A stretch of DNA of 62,000 nucleotides from Acanthaster planci. Taxonomy: Eukaryota; Echinodermata; Asteroidea; Valvatida; Acanthasteridae. The translations under genes were made by a program, and so were the position numbers. Below, piece by piece: positions 15,401 through 27,400 of this stretch. Position 1 is the stretch's first letter. Every line of letters starts with the position of its first letter. Location of the stretch: the NCBI RefSeq assembly GCF_001949145.1, contig NW_019091359.1, positions 2,754,594-2,816,593 of the forward strand, written 5' to 3'. The notes under the pieces are model-generated. The model worked only from the letters and a program-made list of their open reading frames with translations. It did no database searches and was not told where the DNA came from.

Positions 15401-18400
15401 CGTCTGACTGGTTTACGGAGCAGACTGCCACTTACATAGGTAGAGTGAGGCAGAGCTGGGGTTTTGGTGCAAGGCTGGTTGCCGTTTCAGGACAACGGCA
15501 CGAGAATATTGAGTGATGTGTCAACTGAAGAACTCCGTTCACCATTCCTGCAGGCCAACTTCAAACAAAACTGCCACCCAAATGGCCTTCAAATAAGTTT
15601 TTGTAGGATCTCACATTCAAGCAAGTTTTTCTTAGAGCAGTTAATTTCTTCTTTTTCTTGATTTCCCTGTACACAAACACAAATTGGGCAAGCAACAAGT
15701 CTTGCACAGCCCAGAATTACCTTCTTTTCTTGAGTTCCAATTCAGTTCCAGGTTGAGATTGGTACCAAGATTGAGCTTGGTTGACTAAAACCAGACACTG
15801 TGAGGCAACCACCAAATACCAGACCTGAGTAAAAGAGAAAGAATCATTATATTCTTTATTATTGGTGAACACTTCCAAAGCCTAAGTAAAAAAAACTCAA
15901 ATGCATTAAAGCAATAGCTCTGTTTTCCCCAAAACTTGGGCATGTTCATAAATTTTAAATTTTTGATCCTTTTCGTAATTACGCCCATGGATTTTGGCAG
16001 TATTCATTATCCTCAGTTCTCCAAAACTTACAGATTGAGGAACATGCTTATCTTGGACATTGTCAAGCCATATTACAGGAGCATTATCAAACTGTCTTTG
16101 ATGTGACTTTGGTAACTTTTGCTCTCTTGTAGGTCTAACTGACATGGAGGATGAGGGGCATTTCCGATGGTTGGATGGCCGGCCTCTCAGTTACTCTGAT
16201 TGGTCAGTTCAAAGGTGGGAGGAAAGACTTTATGAAGATGGAACATTTTACACTTTATTTTTCTTCATTAACTCAAGTTTATACTGATTGCTGCTACTTC
16301 CTACTACAGTGTGTAAGTCTGGTTTCTTATCCCTATCTACCAAGCTTGCAGAGTTGAATCCTCACAGAAATGTATCCTGAGCTCAGATTTATCTATTGCA
16401 AAATCAAATCTTCGTCCCATTGAAACCATTTCGTTGTCTAGAATTTGTTCTTGAATTGTCTGTCCCATTTCAATCTGCTATTCTAAACCACTGCTGATTT
16501 CACTACCTGATCTTCTGCACATTATATGCCAGTAAAAGGATGTAACCAGTTGAAGATTCCCTTATCCTTGGAGCAAAAAAGTTGCTAGGTATGTGTTAGT
16601 AAGACAAATGACAAAAATGATCCATATAATTCATAGTCCTCAACTAACTCTTGATTTTGCCAGTTGTAACTCACTAACTGTTGTGAGTGTTTCTTGTTGA
16701 CTTCAGTGATGGGAGAACCCAGCCTGATGGAGGCGTTCTGGAGGATTGCTCTGTCATCTTGATGTCCAACATGCACTCCACACAGAACTGGAATGATATC
16801 CCGTGCTCCTTGCCTAAAGCAAGGCAGTTTATCTGCAAGAAACCAGCCCGCAAAGAAAGTTAGTCATCCTCATGGACATGTCCCAGAATAGTCATTGGAA
16901 GTCTATAATGTACCTTGTTTTTCCCTGCACCCTAGAAGCCTCTTAATTAATTTTGCGTAATGTATTGGAAGCCCCTTGGGTTGCCATACATTGTTGATGT
17001 CTGAACTGAAATACATTTTGCAAGCTTTCCTTTCCCGCAGTGTTATGAAAAATATTTAAAGAATTTATTATGTACGTTCACTCTTGTAATCCAAACTTAA
17101 TTTCATTTTTGCTCATAAAATCAATTTTTGCTTTACGTTCCTTTATTGTGGATTTTCCCTGAACGGTCAACAGGGTCGTAGATAAAGTCCATTGGTTATC
17201 TTCCGAGAGATATTTTGAAAATTACTTTTGAAATTTTGTGAATAGAAATGCTGTTAGTTACATTCACACAGTTGTCTCTGACAGTCCATAAACAAAAGAA
17301 TACTTGTCTCCTGGTCAGGAATTTGTGTGAGTTTTACCATTTACGTGAGCGTTGAAACACCAAGCCAAGCTGTTATTGTTGTTTTCAAAATCAGATGGAT
17401 CAGAGCCTGTTGTACCACAGACTGTTGGAAAGCTGCAAACAAAAGGTAGGAGTGAGAGTGGTTGTAATTACCAAAATTAGAGATCTTAGATGTTGCTGTT
17501 CTGCATCATTAACTTTGAAATCATATTCCATATTCGCTGGTGTGTCCAGCTCTTAATTTGTGACCAGATCCCATAAAATGAGAGTGCAGCGGCATATCTA
17601 GCTAGAAGGGGGAGGGGCTTACTCATCAGGGGACGAGTTGCCTCCCTCTTTTTTTATGGAATTGAAAACCCTTAGACCTAAGTACCATACTGGCACCTTC
17701 CTTGAGAGGGAGGAGTTCTACTTACTGGAGCAACTTTTTCACGATCCGCCGTTGGTTTTTGTTGGTAGTGATGCGACTGCGATGCTTGCCTTGACTAGTT
17801 GTTCATGAACCAGCAATGTGCAGTTAGTACCAAAGGAGCCTCTGTTGCTAAGGAAATAGCGCCCTCTCTTGGTCCAGCTGAAGGCCCACAGCTGGATATG
17901 CTACAGGAGTGTTAGTCTTACAAAGGCTACTATTTTCTGTTTGTTTCAGTTGTTTTGACGCACACCAGACCACTCGGTTCTGTATTCATATTAAAATGAA
18001 TGTAATGTTGGGTGAAAAGTGTTGAGGCTTCCTGTTTATTTGTATCAGCAAGATTCTTCTTCAATAGCTCTGGCCATTTTTATCTCACTTTGTGGGTCTG
18101 GATCACATTTACTTTTTTGTGTGTATTTCATAGAATGCAATTCTGGATGGTCTCTCGCTGCGGACATGTGTGCCCGCCTTGCCCTGACCCAAGATGGCTT
18201 CCTCATCTCCGGCGACAGCCCCACCGACTGCGTGACTGATGTCCGGCTCACGCCGGATCGCCTCGCCACTGTCTTCTATCTCATCAAGCACGTCTGGGCC
18301 AACTCCTCGCTCCAGCAGGAAGGGTTCCGCATCGCCTTAGGGAGGACGGGAGGCGACCAGATGTGGGAGGGTCGCAGCATTGAGGAAGAGGATTGTGAGG

Positions 18401-21400
18401 GGGTAACTTACACTGACGGTCAGTGGGTGCTAGAATCTAATATCAACTGTGATGGCCCAGTATCAGCTGTGGTGTGCTACCAAGAGGCTAGAGGTATTCA
18501 AACTTTAGAAAAAAATGTTCGGACTTCAAATGACTTTTCACATTGTAAAGACCCTTTTCTAAATTGCCATCTGGAATGTGGTTCTTGCTGCAGGAATTGA
18601 GCATACATGAAAATATGTTCACGCTCCTTGACATTTTGGAATATTACATTAACCAAATTGGGAAAAACACCAAGAAATGCTGCTATTTTCATGTAACAAA
18701 TTGAAATTTACTGCATTATAAGAATGCTACTTTTGAAATGAAGCACCTGCATAGCCCCCTCTCAAACTGGGTTTGAATTTCCAGCATCGTACAAACTTTT
18801 TTGCTGACATGGACACCTTGGCTTCATTTATCTGAAGATGTGCGTTCTTGTATTTCTAGACTAAATCCCAAAAGGATACAATTACTGTAGGCTTTTCCCA
18901 CATGTGCATGTCACCTGTGTTTTAAAACTCGAGGCACGCTGCACTTTGGCAAGTCAAAGAAGCATGCGCATGCATGAATAACTATGGTGAGCATGCTACC
19001 ACCGGCAGTAATGGTTTCTGGGTCTCGTCAAAAGATTAGTTTATAAAACATAACTGTTGGTCACGCCAGAATCCACAAAGGAGAAGTTAGACTTGTTTCC
19101 TAATTTGACGAATTCTCACAGATCTGAGCCAGCAATGTGGTGATTCCATGTTCTTCTGTGACAGCGGTGAGTGTATACAGCAAGTGTATGTGTGCGACGG
19201 CGTGGTCGACTGCGCAGACAATAGTGATGAAACTGTTTGTGTACCAGGTAAGACATGCTGGACATTTAGAATAAAGCCTTACTGCACTGGACTGTTCCTT
19301 GTCAAACACGCCAAGACAATGGGTTTTTTTCCCATTTCAAGTCCAGTGGAGACATCCCAGGAAGTGTTCCTCTCGGTTACTTTTACTGAGCTGCGCGGAC
19401 ATTTCCACCGGCCAACTTCTGCCCAGGAAAAAATTCCCGAGATGGAAAGTCCGGTGCAGACAGAGGAAGTTGGTAAAATCATGGAAAAATAGCCCAGTAG
19501 AGCAAACAACCTGCCCGAGCACAATGGCATTCTTCATACAAGGAAATTAGCATGAGCGCTGCGCTTTTCGTCGCGGTGTGGCATGTGGTGAATATTTCAA
19601 GCAAATTTGATCCTCGTTTTGTCTCAGTCATTGCCACATTTGACCGTTTTTCATTTGATCATCAGTTCGGTGAAACTCTCACCAAAAAAAATCCAGTGTG
19701 AACACGACTTAAAACATGCTGGATTCATTTCCAGTACTTACAAGAAGTTTTCAGATTCCCCAGATCTGGGGCAGGGTTTCATCAAAATATTATCAAAGCA
19801 TTTTAGCAGTTAGTGTTAACTTCTTGTGAAATGGCTTCCTCAGTCCATTGCTCAGTATCACAATATTTTAAAAATTTATTCCAGCCACAAAATGGAGTGT
19901 GATGTATCGACAAATGTATTAATTCATGTGCATTGTAAAAAATAGCAACCTTTCTGAAACCTCCTAAGAGGTAAGGAGTGAAAAACTAAGGACCCTTTTA
20001 TCTATTGGTTTTTAATTTAATAATGACAAAAATAAGTAGCTTTTCGTAGTAATCTCCAAGCTCTGCTGCTTTGTAAAATCTGTACCAAAACTAACCTTAA
20101 TGTAATTTTCTTTGTACAGTGGGAACCATTGGACCGAGTGAGTGTCGTGTTTTGTTACATTTTGCAGCACTTTATGATTAGGTTTTTGCACAAAAACTGC
20201 CAATTCAAAATATCCAGAAGGCACTTCACTTTCAAAAAATACCAGATCCTGTCCATATTTGCACACTTTATCCCACTTCCCCTGAGCCACCTTTTTTTCA
20301 TCTTTTTAGGTTCTATGATTTTGAAATTTGTCTCGTTATTGGATGTCCACAAGTTCATTGGCAATAAATAGAGGTCTGGTTTATAGCTCCGTGATAGGAT
20401 TTTCCCACAAACACTCGGCATGCTCTCAACTTCAGTTTCAATGTCATCTGGATGAAGTTAAGAGTTTGATTGCCGACATTGGTGTGTCAGAAAGATCCTC
20501 TCAATAGTTGACTTTGCTTACTTCTTAAGATTCTCGTGCAACATGTTGGAATATCACCCAACAGCAAAGCGTGTGTAAAAAATGATGTAGCAATTTTTGT
20601 TTCAGTGCCAGATTTTAATTCTGCATGGCATCTAATAGTGATGATTTACTTTCCTTTTTATTTTTGAATGATGAAGCTGTACCATCCAAAAGATTCTGGA
20701 AATGCATCCAGTTGTGTATAGTACTGTCAATTGTTTTGAAACCATAAGTTGTTCTGTGTATCACCGACCAGTTCCTAGCCATTCACTCTAGATACTTGCA
20801 CTGTCTTGGACATTGACACACTCTTTGGCTGCGTTTGCATGTGTTACTTGTGGCACTCAAGGGTTAGGAGAACTGCTTGGGGATCACAATGCATGAGTGG
20901 CCCGTTGTTATTTTTCTGCCGGCTTGAAAAAATAACAACCAGTGAAAGAGTCCTGGTCCGATTTTGAGTAAGTCTTGCTTACCCACAGATTGTACTCAAG
21001 TGAGTTTGTGTAATTAGGAATGTACTCATGTTAACCCGAGTAACACACTCAAATGCAGCCTTCGTCTCCTGATGTACGCTGTGTTTTGCACCAATGCACG
21101 GCCCATCCTTTCCCTTATAGCCTAAACCTTTTGCGGGTTAGATTTGAATAATATCTGGTTCACTGAATTACCTGATTGCGCATAAACATAACAATTTGAA
21201 TTCCTCAGACTAAATATACTATTGTTGCTATACCTCGTGATTTGGGGCAAGCTTTTGCTTAGCGACCACCATCTCTGGAATGACTTGGTTCCTTTGTGCC
21301 CTTCTCATCCATTGAAAAGTGTGTTGTTGCGTAACTAAGTAAAAGCTTGCCCTGAATCATGAGGCTCATTTGAATGAAAACAGAATCTTAATTTGATTTG

Positions 21401-24400
21401 TTGCTTCACAAAGAACAGTTGCTAGGAGAAATTCCTTATTCTTTTTATTACATATGTTTTAGTTCAGTTGGTAGTTGAGTAATGGATCTGCATTGATTTT
21501 CAGACACGACTGATGTGGCACGCTTTTCAGCCAACTGTAACAGCGAGCTGTTCCATTGTACCAGCGGGAGCTGCATATCTCTCTCCTTCCTCTGTGATTT
21601 CATTCGTCAGTGCCCTGATGGCTCGGACGAGGAGCACTGTGGTCAGTAACTCATTAACTAAAGCTCGGACGTCAACATTATCTCAGATATGTGGATTATC
21701 CCCGATTTAGACTGGAAAAATCAGAGAGAAGATTCAATGAGGTGGCAATATGTGACATTTTGTCACAGATGTGAGCAGCATGTATATATCAAGATCATCA
21801 TCATCATCAGCCGTTATCTAGTCCACTGCCAGACGAAAGCCTGAGCAGGCCAATGCCGATTTGCTCTGTCTCTAGCTGCTGTTTGCCACTGAACAGTGCT
21901 CCAACATCAAGTTACTTTGAGTGTAAAACTCTTCTGCTTGTTTCCAAGTTCTAAATCCACTTTTAGCCCTTCTTGACCGTTTCATTTGATCGTTTGTTTC
22001 ACAGATTATCCAGCTTGCCATCCATCTGAGTTCCAATGTGCTAACGGTCAGTGCATCAACAGCGAGAATCAGTGTAATATACATCGGGATTGCCTGGATG
22101 GATCAGACGAGATCAACTGTGGTAAGAGGCAGTCATGAGTACCTTGAGTGAAAGTCATTCAGATAATCGAGCTTGGATCAGTAAGCCACCATCAGATATT
22201 TTCATTTTTGAACCTTTTTGAGGATGACAAATAAATAAAAACTCTTTTGGGGGAGTCGTTACTAGGGATTTGTTGTGAACTATTAAGGGAATAAATATAT
22301 GCTTGACCAGGATTATTAGAAAGGTCACTGAACTACAGACGGGACATTATCAGACTTATCATTGTCATTTTCTTTAATACACACTTCCCATTCATCAATA
22401 CCATTTGTGTCAAAAAGTCAGAAATAGTTTGAAAATTATAAATCTCTGACAGTTTTGTTCAGCAATGTTACTTGATTTCCTTGAAACGCTCTACAGCCAT
22501 GTTATGGTATGTTCCTCTCATGAGCAATGGTAAACCAAGTCCTTAAATGTGTGCAGATTGGAGCCTGTGTGCATTACTGATCTTCAGAAATTGTTTAATG
22601 AAATCATGTCACCACAACTTCAACAACTTTCACATTTGAGTTGGAAGATTACATCTGAATTCAAGTCCTGGCGGCTTTGTGGTAACTTTTTTGAATGGTA
22701 TACAGATACCTGTCAGATGGCCTTCCAGTGCTACGACAGCTCCTGCATTCCTTATCGTGCTGTCTGTGATGCAACCCAAGATTGCCCAGGATTTATACGG
22801 GAGGATGAAGGAGGTTGTGGTAAGACCAAACAATCTGTCAAACCTTAAGAGTGCCTCGTGTACATTCCTTGCATTTATACACTCAGGAAATTTGTTTTTC
22901 TGCATCCACTTAAGATAAAATCATATACCTTAATTTTTTCAAGTCAAGCAATGGGTGCAATGCTGTAATGCCATAACAAGAATTGATCACTCTAGCTCTG
23001 TCAACTTGAAACAGACTCGAAACCAAAGTATGGTTGAGCTGTCTGTATTAGCAAGCCTAAGGAGTCAAAGGTCAAGTTCACCTCAGTAGGTTCAGGAAAA
23101 AGAAGTGTCTAGTAATGAAGATTAAGGTGTTGCATGGCAGCTGCTTCACTGGTACCCCTCCCTCAAACTTCATGTGGTTGGAAGGATACCAACATATAGG
23201 GCTTGAAATCTCATCAATAATACCTTGTACAATTGTCTGTCTCTCTGCCAGACTATTCAAGAGACCCCGACTTCCAGTGTGGTGCCAACCAGCTGCGTTG
23301 CAACAATGGTGCCTGTGCCGACATGAAGCATTGGTGCATTTACGACTTTGACGAGTTTGGTTACCAGACGGGCTGCCGCGATGTCACACATCTTCGATTC
23401 TGTGGTACACCTCTCAAAAATCTCCATATATGATCAGAGATTTGATTTTGTTCAGGAGTGTTTCATGGGTTTGAAAACTTGATGTTAGTGTAGCTTAAAT
23501 TCATGAGAACACATAAATTTGGATTTGTTGAACAGTGTCATGATCAAATTTATTTTTAATTTGTAGTATCAATAGTTTAACCAGTAGCGTATCTCTTTGA
23601 ATTTTTGGAGGCATTGTCTTGGCAGTGTACGTTGTAATCCTTCAATCAATACAAACAATGGCCACTTCTGAGATTCAAGGTCCTAACGTGAGGAATCCAT
23701 CGTGGATTTTTTTTTTTCAGAACATGTGACATGCAGTGCCTTCACTTTCAAGTGCCCCAATTCTTACTGTATTCCCCTTCGTCGACGCTGTGATGACGTG
23801 ACAGACTGCCCTAACAGTGAAGATGAACTCTCATGTGGTGAGTTGACAGGATTTGATGAAAGACTCTCAGGGAAAGTGTCAGTCCAAATAGTAAAGGGAA
23901 GGAAAAGATCAGGAAATCAAAAGAATAATGTGGAATTCACCACCACAATGGATCATCAGAATATTTGAGTTACTGTTTATTGTGTCGGGAACTTAATTCA
24001 GAAGGTGCAAGGATGAATTGGATTTCACTGCCTTACTCCCGATGCAAATAAAGAGGGACAGATTCAGCCACTGAATTAGTTCTTAAACCCTGTCTAAAAT
24101 GTATTTATAAGTGGGTTTTTCATGAAAGCCCTGAACCATTCCACATTCGTATGCTGATTTGGAAAGTTTGGACAACCAATAGGTTTTAGACAGCGTGTAC
24201 ACTTTCATCCAAGATCAACCTAAAAACATGACTTCCCTCTTGATTTCAGATGGTGCAGTCTGCCCTGTAGGAACCTACAAGTGTCGTAACACCCAGATGT
24301 GTGTGGCAGAGACCCAGGTATGCAACGGGATCAAGGAATGCCGATATGGAGACGATGAACTCTTCTGTGGTGAGTTCCTTAGCTGTTCACAGTAATTTGT

Positions 24401-27400
24401 TTTTTAAATTATGCCTTATTATCAAATTTGAAGCCCTGTAGAGTCACAGCCCTTCTCCACCTGGCATTCATGAATACTTTTCCCTTGTCCGCTCCCGACA
24501 GGCTGAAGTTTGTAACTCCTTTAGCCACAAAAATGAAAGTCTGAGTGAACTTGAATTGTCCCTTGTCTTTACCCAATCACATTATTCTTGTTTCTACTCT
24601 TTAATGATGACAGGTGTGGATTGCCCCAATGGATGTCAGTGTCTGGGACTGTCTTTCACTTGTGTGGGTGTGGACTGGAACCAGACTAAAGCAGATAACT
24701 TGCCAGATACTTTAAGAAGACTGTGAGTAAAGTAATGTCGTAGTGACATTGGTGTATTTGTAGGCTGTGCTGAAATCTATTTATATGTGCCAGTGCCCCA
24801 CCTCCACAATGATACTTGATTACTGATGACTTTATTTTCACCTGATTTCACAGGGTTCTGAGCAATACCATCGTCATGGAATCTGGTCATAAACGACGAA
24901 GACGACAGGTGTCTAACGGCAGCACCACTGTGGAAGATGTGTTATTTATCCAACTGGAGAGGTTTCCCTTCTTGTTTGATCTGTAAGTAACTTGTTGGGG
25001 GACTATTGAAAGGAATTTCTGTAACAAGGAGTTAACTGTGAGAATGATTTGTTTGTCTTCTACCAACTGAGCTATTAAGCCGTGTATCATATTTATCTTT
25101 TTATTCACCAGTGTAATCTTTGTTGTAACACGTCACCCACAGATTCTGTCTCTTGCTTTTCACAACCCAAAGAACTGCATTCACAGCAACCAAAGAACTA
25201 TATACCTGACCATCAACATTGTACGCAAATACATACTTGCATGCGTATTGTGCGCCGCTCGCATTCCAAAGTACTAGTGTTACAGAGCTGTATCCAATTT
25301 CACAAAACATGATGTAACTTTGAACCATGGGTAAGCCTTGTGCAACAAAGTCATGCCGTAGCTGCGCAGTATACTTGCGATCGATTTCATGAAAAGTTGT
25401 GTAGATGTGCCACGTTTTAATGATATTAAATTTCTTGGACGATGACAAAAACGGCTTTTACGGCGGCTGTTCCTTTCCAATATATCAGCAGTCATCAAAC
25501 AGTCATTGAATCACATCCGCCCGCCATTTTGTTTTCTTACAGCCAAACAAGTTTCTTATTACCTTCTACAACAAAGTTGTTCGCTTCTTGTGTAAGCTTT
25601 AAGTTCAGCAATGATGAAACTCATAACCAAACACAATAAGCTAGTCAAATAGTTCATTATTGCTTCGTTTGGCACAACTTACACCACCTAAAATGACTGA
25701 AAAAAGGCTCCAATCCACAACTGAATTTTAATCATTCCACCACCAAGCCTTCCAGGATGTGTTGTTTAGTTTCAATTACCTTATAAAAGGTTACTGGAGA
25801 CATTTTGATTAAATGCTGAATTAGTTAAAATGAATGCTAATTAAACTTTCTTCTCCGGCATCTGGAGAGATGTAATCGATTACTTCCACCTAAAGTTTTG
25901 ATGGAGATCAAAAACTGTCCAAGGAATTTCTGTGTTTTTTTTCCCCTCAGCATTGTTTCCAGCTTTAACCTTTTATATCGTTGAAAAATTTGGAATGTTC
26001 TCTGTGTTCCATCACTGAGAACGTGGTGAGTGCTCAAACTGTTAATGAACATTTAATTTTCAATCTTTCTGATGTAGAGATATCTCTGGAAACTACATCG
26101 AGGCTTTGGAACCAGGAATGTTCCATCAGCAACGAAATCTGTTCTCCCTGTAAGCTTACCACTTTGTTACAGTTTGTCAATCTCATACACATTGTTTCCT
26201 ATGCTAACTTCTTACAGAGAAGGGAACCTATTGCTTATACTATGCTTCTATGTGTTTTTTCCAGGTCAGTTGCAAATAACAAACTGCACAATTTGGAACC
26301 GGGGACATTTGAAGGCCTACAGTGGCTACACCAACTGTAAGTCAGTAGTGTCTGAGATTTGATATGTCCTATGATAAACAGAATGGCTTAAAGCCCCTGT
26401 AGTGTGTTATTCAAAATAGAAGTGTATAGCAAAGTTAATGGATGATGTATGACATGATTGTTGTTCCATCGTTATTTTACAGAGATTTATCGGGCAATCC
26501 TTTGGTTCAGATTCAACGTGGTGCCTTCAACTATCTCCAAACCCTTCCATTTCTGTAAGTTTGCTGTCTGATTAGTATCAGTCTTACTAAAACTTAGAAA
26601 TTCCGGCCCCAAAATCCCTCAGACATGAATTCCCCAGATGTCCTTCTTAATGGAACACAATCCTACCCACTGTGCCAACTTCCCGTTACTGTAGTTGAGT
26701 CCATTCCAAGTCCATTTGAAGTCATCTAATCTTAAACCCAGTCACAAGCTATTCAAATGAACGGCTACATAAACAATCCGTTGTCATTGTTAAGTGACCC
26801 TGTGTTGTTTTTTTACAACTGGTCTTCTGAAAGAACTTGGGGGCTCAATCACAGCACTGCAACTGGCTCTCAGGTTCTCACAATTTCTGTTCAAGCCGTG
26901 TGTCCTCCTCGACCTTTTTTGAAATGTCATTAAAGCTCAGCCAGTGTCATCCCATGTCACAAGAATACAGGTCTGTGATAATGACCTTGTGGTTAGGATC
27001 GTACCAAGTTGCTTCTTGATGTAAGTCTCATGACAGCCTTCCCCCATCCCCACATACACTTCCAAGTGTGCATTTGCCCGCTGTTGGGGACCCCCTGTTC
27101 TTCTTTTGTTCATACTTCAACTTTTTTGGGAGACCTCCCGTATGGTTTGTTGTCAAGAACTCATCCTCCATCCTGATGGACCAGCTCTACTCTGAAGAAA
27201 CCTCCGGTATAATTATCGCACATCAAGGACTTATGAATCTTATTTTATTTTATGCTCCTGTTACTAAAAGAGTTAATGATGGGTAGAGATTAGGCAATGC
27301 AATGCTACTTAATTTAGGATTGGAAATTTTCTGTCTTTTGACCAGGGATCTCCACGGATTAGAGATCAAAAACATCTATGCGGGGACGTTTGATGGACTG

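Larger units (their letters stand above)
422..18133 (+). other. Short and medium introns of the receptor gene, 5' part
   Basis: The introns between the listed exons up to 18133 not described separately are AT-rich with no coding signal. 1973-4026 holds a small duplication at 2516-2603. 7697-8891 holds a hAT-like end (7855-7921). 10100-11127 has two loosely similar blocks (near 10383-10465 and 10620-10735). 13573-14163 and 16859-17394 show nothing. 14587-15229 has a short tandem repeat near 14940-15066. 17446-18133 has a possible hAT-like end near 17588. Confidence 0.6.
19248..21503 (+). other. 2.3-kb intron between LDLa 1 and LDLa 2
   Basis: Contains a possible cassette exon (19347-19472), a stretch after 19550 that may be transposon-derived, and an inverted-repeat element (21233-21364). 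The remainder is AT-rich with no ORF of note. Confidence 0.6.

Noticed and set aside
25028-25081. Functional tRNA gene on the minus strand
   Set aside because: Only the 5' half with the A box matches; the T-arm is degenerate and no cloverleaf forms.
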